A stretch of DNA of 64,000 nucleotides. Origin: an uncultured Latescibacterota bacterium (GTDB lineage: Bacteria > Latescibacterota > UBA2968 > UBA8231). The notes beneath the pieces are model-generated. The model worked only from the letters and a program-made list of their open reading frames with translations. It was not told where the DNA came from and made no database searches. The stretch lies in assembly GCA_951813615.1 (NCBI GenBank), contig OX638377.1, positions 5,119,739-5,183,738 on the forward strand, written 5' to 3'. This document shows, in pieces, positions 25,207-33,634 of the stretch. A program made the translations under genes and the position numbers. Numbering within the stretch: position 1 is the first letter of the stretch; each line of letters starts with the position of its first letter.

Positions 25207-25318
25207 TCGGAGATAGTATCCCACGGCATTTAACATACATTTACCGCTATGCCGCGTACTCCCAACCTCGCAGTATTGCATGGGATTATCCTCTAGCCAG
25301 TAATCAGGAGACACCAAG

Positions 25319-25804
25319 ATGGAGAATATCATTCTCTCGATGTGGATTTTCGCTGGATCCCTGCAAATCGCTTTCCTAGTCGCTTTGATAGCGATCGCAC
25401 AGACTCTTCGACGCTCAATTGGAATTTGGAGCCCCTCTTGGATCGTTATCTTTTTCTTTTTGCAAGCTTTGGGGGAGTATGCTAACCCCTTCCTGATGGG
25501 ACGGCTGACTGAGGAACTGACGGCGTTCACAGTGCCAAACGCGTCGTTCACCTTAGGTCAGCTATTTGCACTTCTCAGTTCCGCTCACCTAATATTCTGG
25601 CTGCTGGGTGCATTCGGCCTCCTCGCCCTAGTTTTGGCGGACCTATCCCATTCTCGGCGGAATGCAGGCGACACACCTCCGTCACATTGGTTTCAGCGTT
25701 TCGAGTCCGTTGGCCATCACCGGCTCGGAATAGGATTGGCCACGGTGCTGTTGGCTATTGCGCACCCCACCCTCCTGGTGGGTCTTCTATTGAGTACCAA
25801 TTGA
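25319..25804 (+). CDS. Small integral membrane protein, unrecognised
   Basis: 161 residues with four hydrophobic segments: ILSMWIFAGSLQIAFLVALI, WIVIFFFLQALGEY, LIFWLLGAFGLLALVLADL and GLATVLLAIAHPTLLVGLLL. No family motif is visible. The gene starts at an ATG with only a weak ribosome site and is spaced by one base from an in-frame start of the next gene, so it may be co-transcribed with it. Confidence 0.6.
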   Translation: MENIILSMWIFAGSLQIAFLVALIAIAQTLRRSIGIWSPSWIVIFFFLQALGEYANPFLMGRLTEELTAFTVPNASFTLGQLFALLSSAHLIFWLLGAFGLLALVLADLSHSRRNAGDTPPSHWFQRFESVGHHRLGIGLATVLLAIAHPTLLVGLLLSTN

Positions 25805-25844
25805 GATGGGCGGCCACATCGGCAACTCGCGAGCACCAGCCGCA

Positions 25845-26918
25845 ATGGCAGACTTTTACACAATTGAGCAGCGGGACGGGCGTTGGCGGTTCATCACGCC
25901 GGACGGCGCACCGTTTTGGTCCATCGGCATGAACCATATCGACTCGGCGGCGTTGCGGTATGTAGAGTCGGACGGCGTGTGGGAACGCGAGTTCGGCAAC
26001 AGCCATGAACAGTGGCTGCGCGCCGTCGCCGCTGATCTGCGCGACTGGGGCTTTAACACGATTGGCTGGACCCAGGAAGTCGTAATTATCACCGAAGGCT
26101 ACCACCGCCATTCGCGGCCCTTCACCTATGAGGAATACCAATGGGCGGACATGTCTTACTGCCACCTGCTACCTTTCACCGAGGCTCATCAGTGGCAAGT
26201 TGAGGTCCGTATGCCCGACCTGATGAGTTCCGATTTCGCGGAGTGGTGTGATTACGTCGCCCGCGATGAGTGCGCACGCCTGCGCGACGATCCCAAGCTT
26301 ATCGGCTACTTCTACTGCGATTGTCCTCAGTGGGTGCACACCTCGCCGGCCACGAAGTGGCGCGGGTCGCTAGTCGATCCAGACCTGCTCGCATCGGACG
26401 CGGGACGCCGCGAACTCTCGGCCATTGCCGAACGCTACTACCAAGTCACCCACGACAGTATCCGCCGCTACGACCCGAACCACCTTATTCTGGGCGACCG
26501 ATGGGAGGCAAACGCAGTGCTACCCGAGGAAGTGGTCCGTGCGGCACTGCCCTACGTCGATGTACTCAGTTTTCAATGTTTTGGGACAGTCGAGAACATA
26601 GCCACCAAGATGCGGCACTGGGCCGACTTTGCAGACCAACCGGTTCTGCTGGCCGACGCAGCGGGGCATATATGCGCCCACGGCGACACCAGTTGGCCGC
26701 CGACAGCGGACCGCTTGCACGATACAGACCACTATCGCCAAGTGATGGACGCGCTGTGGGATATCCCGCAATGCGTCGGATACCACCTATGTGGGGCCTA
26801 CCTTAAGAACAACGCCCGCAAGTACGGACTGCGCGACCGGGCAAACAATCAGATTAACGAGACGGTCGCGGGTATTCGCGCCGTTAACACCGAAATGCAG
26901 CGGAGACAAAACCCATGA
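25845..26918 (+). CDS. Glycoside-hydrolase-like TIM-barrel protein
   Basis: 357 residues from ATG 25845; an in-frame ATG at 25806 would add 13 residues. The beginning, GRWRFITPDGAPFWSIGMNHI, is the pattern found in agarase-like and other GH-A clan proteins, followed by LRDWGFNTIGWTQEV and LIGYFYCDCPQWV. Later barrel strands read HLILGDRWEANA, YVDVLSFQCFG and QPVLLADAAG. There is no signal peptide, so it probably acts in the cytoplasm or on an imported glycan. The catalytic pair cannot be assigned with certainty: the usual Glu at the NE motif of clan A (strand 4) is not obvious. Confidence 0.75.
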   Translation: MADFYTIEQRDGRWRFITPDGAPFWSIGMNHIDSAALRYVESDGVWEREFGNSHEQWLRAVAADLRDWGFNTIGWTQEVVIITEGYHRHSRPFTYEEYQWADMSYCHLLPFTEAHQWQVEVRMPDLMSSDFAEWCDYVARDECARLRDDPKLIGYFYCDCPQWVHTSPATKWRGSLVDPDLLASDAGRRELSAIAERYYQVTHDSIRRYDPNHLILGDRWEANAVLPEEVVRAALPYVDVLSFQCFGTVENIATKMRHWADFADQPVLLADAAGHICAHGDTSWPPTADRLHDTDHYRQVMDALWDIPQCVGYHLCGAYLKNNARKYGLRDRANNQINETVAGIRAVNTEMQRRQNP

Positions 26919-26981
26919 CACATACGTACCTCCGCGATACGGGCAAAATATCTCACCATCAAGTTCATCAGGAGACTTTCC

Positions 26982-27764
26982 ATGAGAATTCTTATCTTGG
27001 GCGATTTGGAGGGCACGGCCGGCGTCGTAGATTTCGAAACTCAGACGTACGACGGGGGTCGCGACAACGAACAGGCCAAATATCTGGCCACGCTGGAGAT
27101 CAACGCTCTCATAGATGGTGCGCTAGAAGGAGGTGCCACAGATCCCATCGTGCTGGACGGACACGGCAGTGGTGGAATCAATATCGAACATATCCACCGC
27201 GAAGCCCGGGTGATGTTCGGCCGCCCTATGGGCTCTGTGTGGGAGATGGGATTGACGTTTGCGGCGCAGTTTTTGTATGGCCATCACGCGATGGACAACA
27301 CACCTAATGGCGTGCTGTGTCACAGTTGGAGCTCCCGCAGCATTGCCAACTGCTGGTTGAACGAAGAACTGATCGGCGAAATTGGTTTCAACATGGCTCA
27401 TGCCGGTGAGGTTGGCGTGCCCACAGTTTTCGTCAGCGGGGATCGGGCTGCTGTAGACGAGGCCCAGCGTTACGTTCCCGACATCGAAGGCGTTGTCGTG
27501 AAAGAGGGGCTCAGCCGCACGGGTGCTCTCACCCTCTCTCCCGCTAAAGCTCGGGATTTGATCCGCGAAGGCGCTCGCAAGGCCATGGGGCGGATCGAGG
27601 AAATCGCACCCTATACCATCCCATCCCCGTATGTTTTCGCGACCGAATATCAGTCCGCTGCTAGTGCCGAGGCCAAAGCGGCCCGCGAGGACGTTGAGCG
27701 AGTAGACACCCACACCGTCAAAATAACCGGCGATACCATCGCTGAAATTGCTAAAAAAAGATGA
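26982..27764 (+). CDS. M55-family D-aminopeptidase-like protein (DppA type)
   Basis: 260 residues. MRILILGDLEGTAGVVDFE carries the first zinc ligands (Asp and Glu) of the DppA family; VLDGHGSGGINIEH supplies a His, and FLYGHHAMDNTPNGVLCHSW contains the His and the loop with the nucleophile-bearing region seen in M55 enzymes. GEIGFNMAHAGEVGVPTVFVSGD closes the active site. Members are decameric, zinc-dependent D-aminopeptidases. A GGAGA ribosome site lies just upstream. A HAD hydrolase follows after 28 bases. Confidence 0.88.
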   Translation: MRILILGDLEGTAGVVDFETQTYDGGRDNEQAKYLATLEINALIDGALEGGATDPIVLDGHGSGGINIEHIHREARVMFGRPMGSVWEMGLTFAAQFLYGHHAMDNTPNGVLCHSWSSRSIANCWLNEELIGEIGFNMAHAGEVGVPTVFVSGDRAAVDEAQRYVPDIEGVVVKEGLSRTGALTLSPAKARDLIREGARKAMGRIEEIAPYTIPSPYVFATEYQSAASAEAKAAREDVERVDTHTVKITGDTIAEIAKKR

Positions 27765-27792
27765 CGTGGACTAGACGAGTTCGCTCAAGGAC

Positions 27793-28521
27793 ATGAAAGC
27801 CGTTCTCTTCGATCTGTATGAGACGCTGGTAACTGAATACAATCCAGATCGGCGTCGCGAGCAGCGGGGTGCTCGCTTGGGGCTCGCTGAGGACTATTTT
27901 GACCGCGAATGGGGGGCGCGGCACGACCAGCGGATGCGAGGGGAGTTTCCCGATTACCACTCGGTGATTCGGGACATTTGCGAGGCGGCTAAGGTAAAAC
28001 CCAACGAGCGCGTCATCGAAGAGTTGTATCAGGAGCGATTGGAGGAGAAGTCCTTCGGCTTTCGGCAACTGGATGCTGGAGTCGTCAACATGATCACCCG
28101 ACTACGCGAGTTGGGATATCTGGTCGCGGTTGTGAGCAATACCACGCACGATGAAGTCGATTCCTGGACTTCGTGCCAATTAGGCGAACTCATCGACGAC
28201 CCCATCTTTTCGTTTGCAGTTGGATCTATGAAGCCCGAACCGGCGATCTACTTGGAAGCACTCAGGCGACTTGGCTGCGTTGCTTCGGAGGCAGTTTTTG
28301 TCGGCGATGGCGGCAGTTCGGAGTTGGCCGGTGCTAGACGGGTTGGCCTCCAACCAATATGGGCGACTTGGTTCCTAGAGCGATGGCCGAGTTGGCGAAT
28401 GTCGGAAGTCGAGCCAGCAGCGGCGACTTGCAAGCGGTGCCGCGATCCAAGCGACTTGGTTCGATGCCTTCAAGAGATCGACTATATAGAAAGAGAGGAT
28501 TCCAAGGATGATAAAGCGTAG
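27793..28521 (+). CDS. HAD-superfamily hydrolase
   Basis: 242 residues. The nucleophile motif is VLFDLYETLV; motif II is VAVVSNTTHDE with the Ser/Thr, motif III the Lys in GSMKPEPAIYLEA and motif IV AVFVGDGGSSEL with two acids. The FDLYETL form is found in haloacid-dehalogenase-like phosphatases. It dephosphorylates or dehalogenates a small molecule; the cap domain inserted after motif I decides which. The 3-prime end overlaps the next gene by 14 bases, so they are probably coupled. Confidence 0.9.
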   Translation: MKAVLFDLYETLVTEYNPDRRREQRGARLGLAEDYFDREWGARHDQRMRGEFPDYHSVIRDICEAAKVKPNERVIEELYQERLEEKSFGFRQLDAGVVNMITRLRELGYLVAVVSNTTHDEVDSWTSCQLGELIDDPIFSFAVGSMKPEPAIYLEALRRLGCVASEAVFVGDGGSSELAGARRVGLQPIWATWFLERWPSWRMSEVEPAAATCKRCRDPSDLVRCLQEIDYIEREDSKDDKA

Positions 28522-29230
28522 TCTGAGCCTTTCGGCTTTGTTGTACTGCCTGTTGGGGAGCGTCCGTCTCTGCGATGCCCAGTCTGCAGAAAGACAGGTT
28601 GCACAGAGTCTGGTGCGTACCATTGAGATGCAATATCTGCTGTATTTGCCACCTGAATATGACAGCAGCGAAGAGCAATGGCCGTTGCTCCTGTTCTTGC
28701 ACGGAGCGGGCGAGCGTGGAGACGACCTTGAGCTAGTGAAAGTCCACGGTCCACCGAAAATGATAGCGCAGGGGAGGGACTTTCCCTTCGTGGTCGTCTC
28801 GCCGCAGTGCCCAAAGGATGAGTGGTGGTCCATAGACGCACTGCACGATCTCCTAAACGAGATCGTCAAGACCCATCGCATCGATACGGCCAGGATCTAC
28901 GTGACCGGCTTGAGTATGGGAGGATATGCGACGTGGGGACTAGCCTGTACCTATCCCGAGCGGTTCGCGGCTGTGGTTCCCATATGTGGTGGTGGGGATC
29001 CAGAGAAAGCGCCCTTAATGAAGGATATCCCGACCTGGGTTTTCCACGGTGCGAAAGACGAGGCCGTGCCGTTACAACAATCACAGGAAATGGTCGACGC
29101 GCTCAAGGCGGCCGGAAGCGATGTCCGCTTTACCGTGTACCCCGAAGGAGGCCACGTGGAGGCGTGGCAAAATGCATACGGCGATCCTGCCCTATGGGAG
29201 TGGTTGGCAAAGCAGCGACGGGTCGAGTAA
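28508..29230 (+). CDS. Secreted alpha/beta hydrolase (esterase/peptidase-like)
   Basis: 240 residues with a signal peptide (MIKRSLSLSALLYCLLGSVR ending near CDAQS). The fold includes the oxyanion strand PLLLFLHGAGERGDD, the nucleophile elbow GLSMGGYATW (Ser), Asp in HGAKDEAVPL and His in EGGHVEAW. It resembles the predicted-peptidase/LpqC esterase group that opens ester-linked side groups on plant or algal polymers, so an extracellular esterase role is likely. It follows the HAD gene with a 14-base overlap. Confidence 0.88.
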   Translation: MIKRSLSLSALLYCLLGSVRLCDAQSAERQVAQSLVRTIEMQYLLYLPPEYDSSEEQWPLLLFLHGAGERGDDLELVKVHGPPKMIAQGRDFPFVVVSPQCPKDEWWSIDALHDLLNEIVKTHRIDTARIYVTGLSMGGYATWGLACTYPERFAAVVPICGGGDPEKAPLMKDIPTWVFHGAKDEAVPLQQSQEMVDALKAAGSDVRFTVYPEGGHVEAWQNAYGDPALWEWLAKQRRVE

Positions 29231-29253
29231 AGATACTAAACCCCCGATTGGTA

Positions 29254-30192
29254 ATGCGGCCGAAGTCCCCTCAAAACACTCACCCTGTCACCTCGCGGAC
29301 GCAGGTGCAACTGAAGGATATAAAGAAAAGATTCCCATTCCGAGTCCTTACGTCTCAGGATTGGGAACACTGGACTACTAAAGGCTATATCATTATCAGA
29401 CAAGCCGTGCCGACAGCGAATGTGGAACGCCTTGTCGAGCTCTTGTGGGAATTTGATGAGAAAGACCCGAATAATCCCACGACTTGGTACGCCCCGCAAC
29501 GGCGAGAACACAAAATGAAGGAACTCAACAATACCGGCATGCTGGAGATCTACAATCACCAGTATCTTTGGGATAATCGACAGGAATCACGTGTGTACGA
29601 TGCTTTTGTCGATATCTGGGACCGGGAGGATCTCTGGGTCGCCATCGACCGCGCCAATCTCAATCCTCCAGAGCAGGTCCGCGGCAACTCAGACGGCTTC
29701 ATTCATTGGGACGTGGATACGTCGGTACGACCTCTACCGATCGGTGTGCAAGGCGTTTTAAGCCTACAGCAGCAGGATGGGGATGTCGGGGGATTCCAGT
29801 GCGTTCCAGTCCTGTTTGAAAAGTTCGAGGAATGGGTCAAGACCCAGCCGGCGGACCGCGATCCCATGCATCCCGATATAACCGGATTACCCGTCGCGAA
29901 TATCGAGATGGAAGCGGGCGATTTGCTCATTTTTAATAGCCTCCTCGCCCATGGCGTGCGGCCTAATCGCTCGAAGGACCGAATCCGCATGGCCCAGTAT
30001 ATTTCGATGCATCCGGCCGAAGAGGATAATGAAGTAGAGCGGCAGGAACGCATCCGTCTCTGGCGCGAGCAGGACCATCCTCAGCGCGATGCTTTTCCCG
30101 GTGACCCGCGTGAATGGGAGAGGAAGCATGCTGAGACCGCAACGCTCACCGAGCTTGGTGAGAAACTGCTCGGTTTGAAAAGCTGGTACTGA
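29254..30192 (+). CDS. Phytanoyl-CoA dioxygenase (PhyH) family protein
   Basis: 312 residues from ATG 29254; longer in-frame extensions run through the esterase gene and are spurious. It has LTSQDWEHWTTKGYIIIRQA at the start, the metal motif GFIHWDVD (HxD), LQQQDGDVGGFQCVPV, and a distal His in NSLLAHGVRPNRSKDRIR with the Arg for 2-oxoglutarate. It belongs to a longer PhyH branch with a charged C-terminal tail (EEDNEVERQERIRLWREQ). It stands convergent to the large protein at 30194 with only one base between stops. Confidence 0.92.
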   Translation: MRPKSPQNTHPVTSRTQVQLKDIKKRFPFRVLTSQDWEHWTTKGYIIIRQAVPTANVERLVELLWEFDEKDPNNPTTWYAPQRREHKMKELNNTGMLEIYNHQYLWDNRQESRVYDAFVDIWDREDLWVAIDRANLNPPEQVRGNSDGFIHWDVDTSVRPLPIGVQGVLSLQQQDGDVGGFQCVPVLFEKFEEWVKTQPADRDPMHPDITGLPVANIEMEAGDLLIFNSLLAHGVRPNRSKDRIRMAQYISMHPAEEDNEVERQERIRLWREQDHPQRDAFPGDPREWERKHAETATLTELGEKLLGLKSWY

Positions 30193-30193
30193 A

Positions 30194-32188
30194 TCAGGGC
30201 AATATGGCTTCTACTTTTACTTCGCCTTCGTCCCAAATCACCATGCCTGTGCCCATTTCAGCTAGCTCGACCACATCGCCGGGCACCTCCAATCTCAACG
30301 CAGTCATCTCGCTTCCGCTATAGGCGGCAACATACCTTTTGCCCCCCGGGCAGGCGCAGAGCCATACCGGGCCCTTGTCACAGGTGAGCGTGGCACCGCC
30401 GATGGAGACCTGTCCAGAAGCGCTCTGGCGGGCGTAGGGCGACTCGTGCATCGGCCAGTCTAAGGAGCCGTCCTGGGTCCAACGCCGCTTTAGCGACCAC
30501 TCGTACAGATCGACTTCGATGCCGAGTATGCGGTCGTCGCGCGCGTACTCCACGCGGAGCGGGCGCTCGCTACCTGCGGTATAAGTGGCGGGCGGAGCCG
30601 CCTCGTCGATGAGTGCGCCGGACGCTACCTCGGCGGCAAAATCGGCACCGTTGGCGTAGTCGGTGCGCTCGGCCAGTTCGGCGTAGAAACCGCAGCGGGG
30701 CTGGCCCTGGTAAAAAGAGCCGGGCTTGGCCATTTCCCAAAAAGTCTTGGCCGGTCCCGTATAGTTGTACATCTCCAGGGCCAGATGACCGTCCAGTTCG
30801 ACCAGGCGGATGGGGGCACCGCCGCCCAGATCGGTCAGTTCGAGTGGCCGGACGGCCGTCCACAGAGCACCGCTGCCGACGACAACCACCTCGCCCCGGG
30901 GCACTGCCGCCGGCAGAGAATCTACTTTGTGCTGGCCGATCCATATCTCATCGACCCGCTCGATCTCGGTCCACACGAGCACGGCTTTGGCGCTAGTGCG
31001 CCGCGTCCAGGCGTCTAGGCCGCGCGGGGCGTAGAGGCCGATGGCGCGACCTCGCTCCTGTACGCCGTAGAAGTGGCCCTCTTCGGGAACGACCTGTCCG
31101 GGCGCACGCGACGGCGTCGTCTGGAAGCTGAGCCACTGGTCGTCGAGTATATAACGCGAAAAGAGCACGCCGCAGCTCGCGCTATCCGAGAGCCGATACT
31201 GCGCGTGAAATACGCTGGACTGCAGGGCGATAAAAATGACCTCCTGGGTCTTCAGCTCGCAGGAGGCCACGCCCAAGCAGAACGAGGGACTGTGATAGGT
31301 GCTCAGCGCTACGGGCTCTTCGCCGTGGGCTGTTTCGTCTATTTGCTGCGGCGCGTTGGGGCGCTGCAGCAGCTCGCCAATCCAAGCGGGTACCTGCCCG
31401 CCATCCAACCACGCGTGCACGTCATCGGCGTTGAAGGCGTCGGCGTTAAAGACGGCATGGCTATAGGCGCGGCTGAAGGGGCCAGCCCAGCAGCCGATGC
31501 CGGGGTGTACGTGTAACGCCGCGGAAAGGCCGAGGCGAGCGAGCATGGTGCGGGCGCGGATGCGGGTGTGTTCGTCCTCTGTCAGTTCGGCCAAGCGGCC
31601 CAGCACGCGCACGGCGACAGAGGCGTAGTTGGGGCTATTGTACTCGGCCGGTAGGCCGTAGGTGTCCACGTGCGCCATCCAGCGCACCAGTTTTTCTCGG
31701 CCGCGCCGGCCGATATTATCATCGCCCAACAACTGGCCGCCGAGGCAGGAGTTAGTGATGTCCTTGAGGACGATGTTGGTATAGGCCAAGGCCACGTCAA
31801 TGCGCGCGATTTCCTCCAAGCCCAGCGCGATGGCGCGGCGCATAGCTGCGACCAAGTCCGAGGGCAGCGCGTCTGATGTTTTGCACAGCACGGGAATGCA
31901 GTAAAAGAGCACGAACTGCACGGCATTGAGATCTTCGACGACTTCGTCTTCCAGCTCCCAGCGAAAATTGCCTCGGTGCGGGTCTGTGTCTCGCACCTCC
32001 TGGCAGGCGAGCACGGCGCGCAAGATGGCGGTGGCTTCGGCGATGGCGGCGGGTGTGCCGCTGGCCATCAGCTCAGAGGCCAGTTGCGCCGAGGGTATGG
32101 TGGCGTGAAAGATGCGCCCACGCACCTGATGGGTTATCATTTTGCGCTGGCGGTCGTAATTTTCGGGCAGGGCCGGCGGTGATGGCAA
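30194..32188 (-). CDS. Large unrecognised protein, possibly polysaccharide-lyase-like toroid plus beta-sandwich
   Basis: 664 residues from TTG 32188, which has GAGGA 7 bases upstream; the frame is open to 32272 but that would run under the start of the divergent aldehyde dehydrogenase. The N-terminal half is helical with paired aromatic motifs (LNAVQFVLFYCIPVL, ALAYTNIVLKDITNSCLGGQ, AEYNSPNYASVAVRVLGRLA, GCWAGPFSRAYSHAVF), as in alpha/alpha-toroid sugar enzymes. The C-terminal half is beta-rich. There is no signal peptide. Function is not assigned; a cytoplasmic polysaccharide or oligosaccharide lyase/hydrolase is one reading, given the sulfatase and dehydrogenase next to it. Confidence 0.7.
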   Translation of the reverse strand: MPSPPALPENYDRQRKMITHQVRGRIFHATIPSAQLASELMASGTPAAIAEATAILRAVLACQEVRDTDPHRGNFRWELEDEVVEDLNAVQFVLFYCIPVLCKTSDALPSDLVAAMRRAIALGLEEIARIDVALAYTNIVLKDITNSCLGGQLLGDDNIGRRGREKLVRWMAHVDTYGLPAEYNSPNYASVAVRVLGRLAELTEDEHTRIRARTMLARLGLSAALHVHPGIGCWAGPFSRAYSHAVFNADAFNADDVHAWLDGGQVPAWIGELLQRPNAPQQIDETAHGEEPVALSTYHSPSFCLGVASCELKTQEVIFIALQSSVFHAQYRLSDSASCGVLFSRYILDDQWLSFQTTPSRAPGQVVPEEGHFYGVQERGRAIGLYAPRGLDAWTRRTSAKAVLVWTEIERVDEIWIGQHKVDSLPAAVPRGEVVVVGSGALWTAVRPLELTDLGGGAPIRLVELDGHLALEMYNYTGPAKTFWEMAKPGSFYQGQPRCGFYAELAERTDYANGADFAAEVASGALIDEAAPPATYTAGSERPLRVEYARDDRILGIEVDLYEWSLKRRWTQDGSLDWPMHESPYARQSASGQVSIGGATLTCDKGPVWLCACPGGKRYVAAYSGSEMTALRLEVPGDVVELAEMGTGMVIWDEGEVKVEAILP

Positions 32189-32233
32189 GGTGGATTCCTC
32201 GGTGAAGTTAGTTTCAATAGAAGGGAAGACGAA

Positions 32234-33622
32234 GTGCGTGTCAAAAAAAGTGATTTGCTGATCGGGGGCCAAATGTGTCCCCCTGCATCTGGACAGTACT
32301 ATCCCCTGTATAGCCCCGTAGACGGCACATTAGTCGCCGAAGTCGCCGATGCCAGTCGGGCCGACGTGGATCGGGCCACGGCGGCTGCGAACGAAGCATT
32401 TTACGCCGAGTGGAAATTCTGCGGCATTGAGCACAAGCGCGCTTTATTCGCCAAACTGAAAGAGGTGCTCTATGCCATGGCCGACGAACTGGCGGCCGCC
32501 AAGGTCCAGCCCCAGGGGGGGCCGGGCATCCCGCCGCTGGTAGAGCGCGTCATCGACTACTACGTGGGTAAACTAGACGACGGGGCGGGGACTCTTATTG
32601 AGCACGGCGACCAAGGCACTAATTACGTATATAGGGAACCGCTGGGCGTCGTTGCGATCTTTGCCCCCTTCAACGGGCCGATGCTGGCCTCTCTCTTATC
32701 GGCCGTGCCGGCACTGGTAGCCGGCAATACGGTCGTGCTTAAAGCGCCCGACCAAGAAGCGCCACAGGCGCTCAAAACCATGCAGGCATTCCACGAAGCC
32801 GGTTTTCCCGCTGGAGTGGTCAACGCGCTCAGCGGCAAGGGGGCCGAGGTGGGGCAGGCGCTCGTCGCGCACCCAGGTACGCGGCTGATCAGTTTTACCG
32901 GCAGTACGGCGACGGGTAAAAAAATCATGGCCGCGGCCGCTGCAGATCTCAAGCGAGTGCAGCTAAATCTGGGTAATAAAACGGCGCAGATCGTCTTGCC
33001 CGACGCCGACCTCGAAGCGGCGGCGACAGCGACCGTAGGCTCGGCCTTCCCCGGGCAGGCGTGTTCGGCCATAAGTCGGGTATTGCTGCACGAATCGCTG
33101 CGCGACGAGTTTATTGCTTTACTAAAAGAAAAGGCACAGGCCGCAGGTCCCAGCATGTTGATCGACCAGGCGGCGGTAGAGCGCGTGGAGCGCTACGTCG
33201 AGATGGGCAAAGCGCAGGGGTCTCTGCTGTTTGGTGGTGCGCGTCCGCCGGGAGACGAGTACGCCAAGGGTTGCTATTTTGAGCCTACGGCTTTTGCCTT
33301 TGCCGATCAGTCCTCTTCGGTTTGCCGCGACGAAATTTTCGGGCCGGTTGTCTCCGTGCTGACGTTTGCTAGCGACGACGAGGCGCTGGCGTTGGCCAAC
33401 GATACGGACTACGGACTGCTCGTTTCGCTCTGGACCCGAGAGGCTGAGCGACAGCGCTATTTTGTCCGGCGCTTGGAAGTGGGGATTGTGGCCATTAATA
33501 GTGCCAGTATGCTGAGCCATCGCACACCCTGGGGTGGTTTTAAGCAGAGCGGCATTGGCCGGCGCTACGGCGAGATGGGTCTGGAGCCTTTTTTTGAGTA
33601 CAAAACAGTGTGGATCTCTTGA
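32234..33622 (+). CDS. Aldehyde dehydrogenase superfamily protein with atypical active site
   Basis: 462 residues starting at GTG 32234. LLIGGQ, the nucleotide loop FTGSTATGKK and EIFGPVVSVL are standard. The catalytic Cys is present (C277 in FPGQACSAISRV), as is the Asn of the oxyanion hole (N147 in FAPFNGPM). The general-base Glu of the usual LELGGK motif is replaced by Asn: the segment reads VQLNLGNKTAQIV (N245). Some CoA-acylating ALDHs, such as methylmalonate-semialdehyde dehydrogenases, also lack this Glu, so thioester formation instead of hydrolysis is possible. It is divergent from the 30194 gene and 12 bases upstream of the sulfatase. Confidence 0.9.
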   Translation: MRVKKSDLLIGGQMCPPASGQYYPLYSPVDGTLVAEVADASRADVDRATAAANEAFYAEWKFCGIEHKRALFAKLKEVLYAMADELAAAKVQPQGGPGIPPLVERVIDYYVGKLDDGAGTLIEHGDQGTNYVYREPLGVVAIFAPFNGPMLASLLSAVPALVAGNTVVLKAPDQEAPQALKTMQAFHEAGFPAGVVNALSGKGAEVGQALVAHPGTRLISFTGSTATGKKIMAAAAADLKRVQLNLGNKTAQIVLPDADLEAAATATVGSAFPGQACSAISRVLLHESLRDEFIALLKEKAQAAGPSMLIDQAAVERVERYVEMGKAQGSLLFGGARPPGDEYAKGCYFEPTAFAFADQSSSVCRDEIFGPVVSVLTFASDDEALALANDTDYGLLVSLWTREAERQRYFVRRLEVGIVAINSASMLSHRTPWGGFKQSGIGRRYGEMGLEPFFEYKTVWIS

Positions 33623-33634
33623 AGAGGAAGTGAT

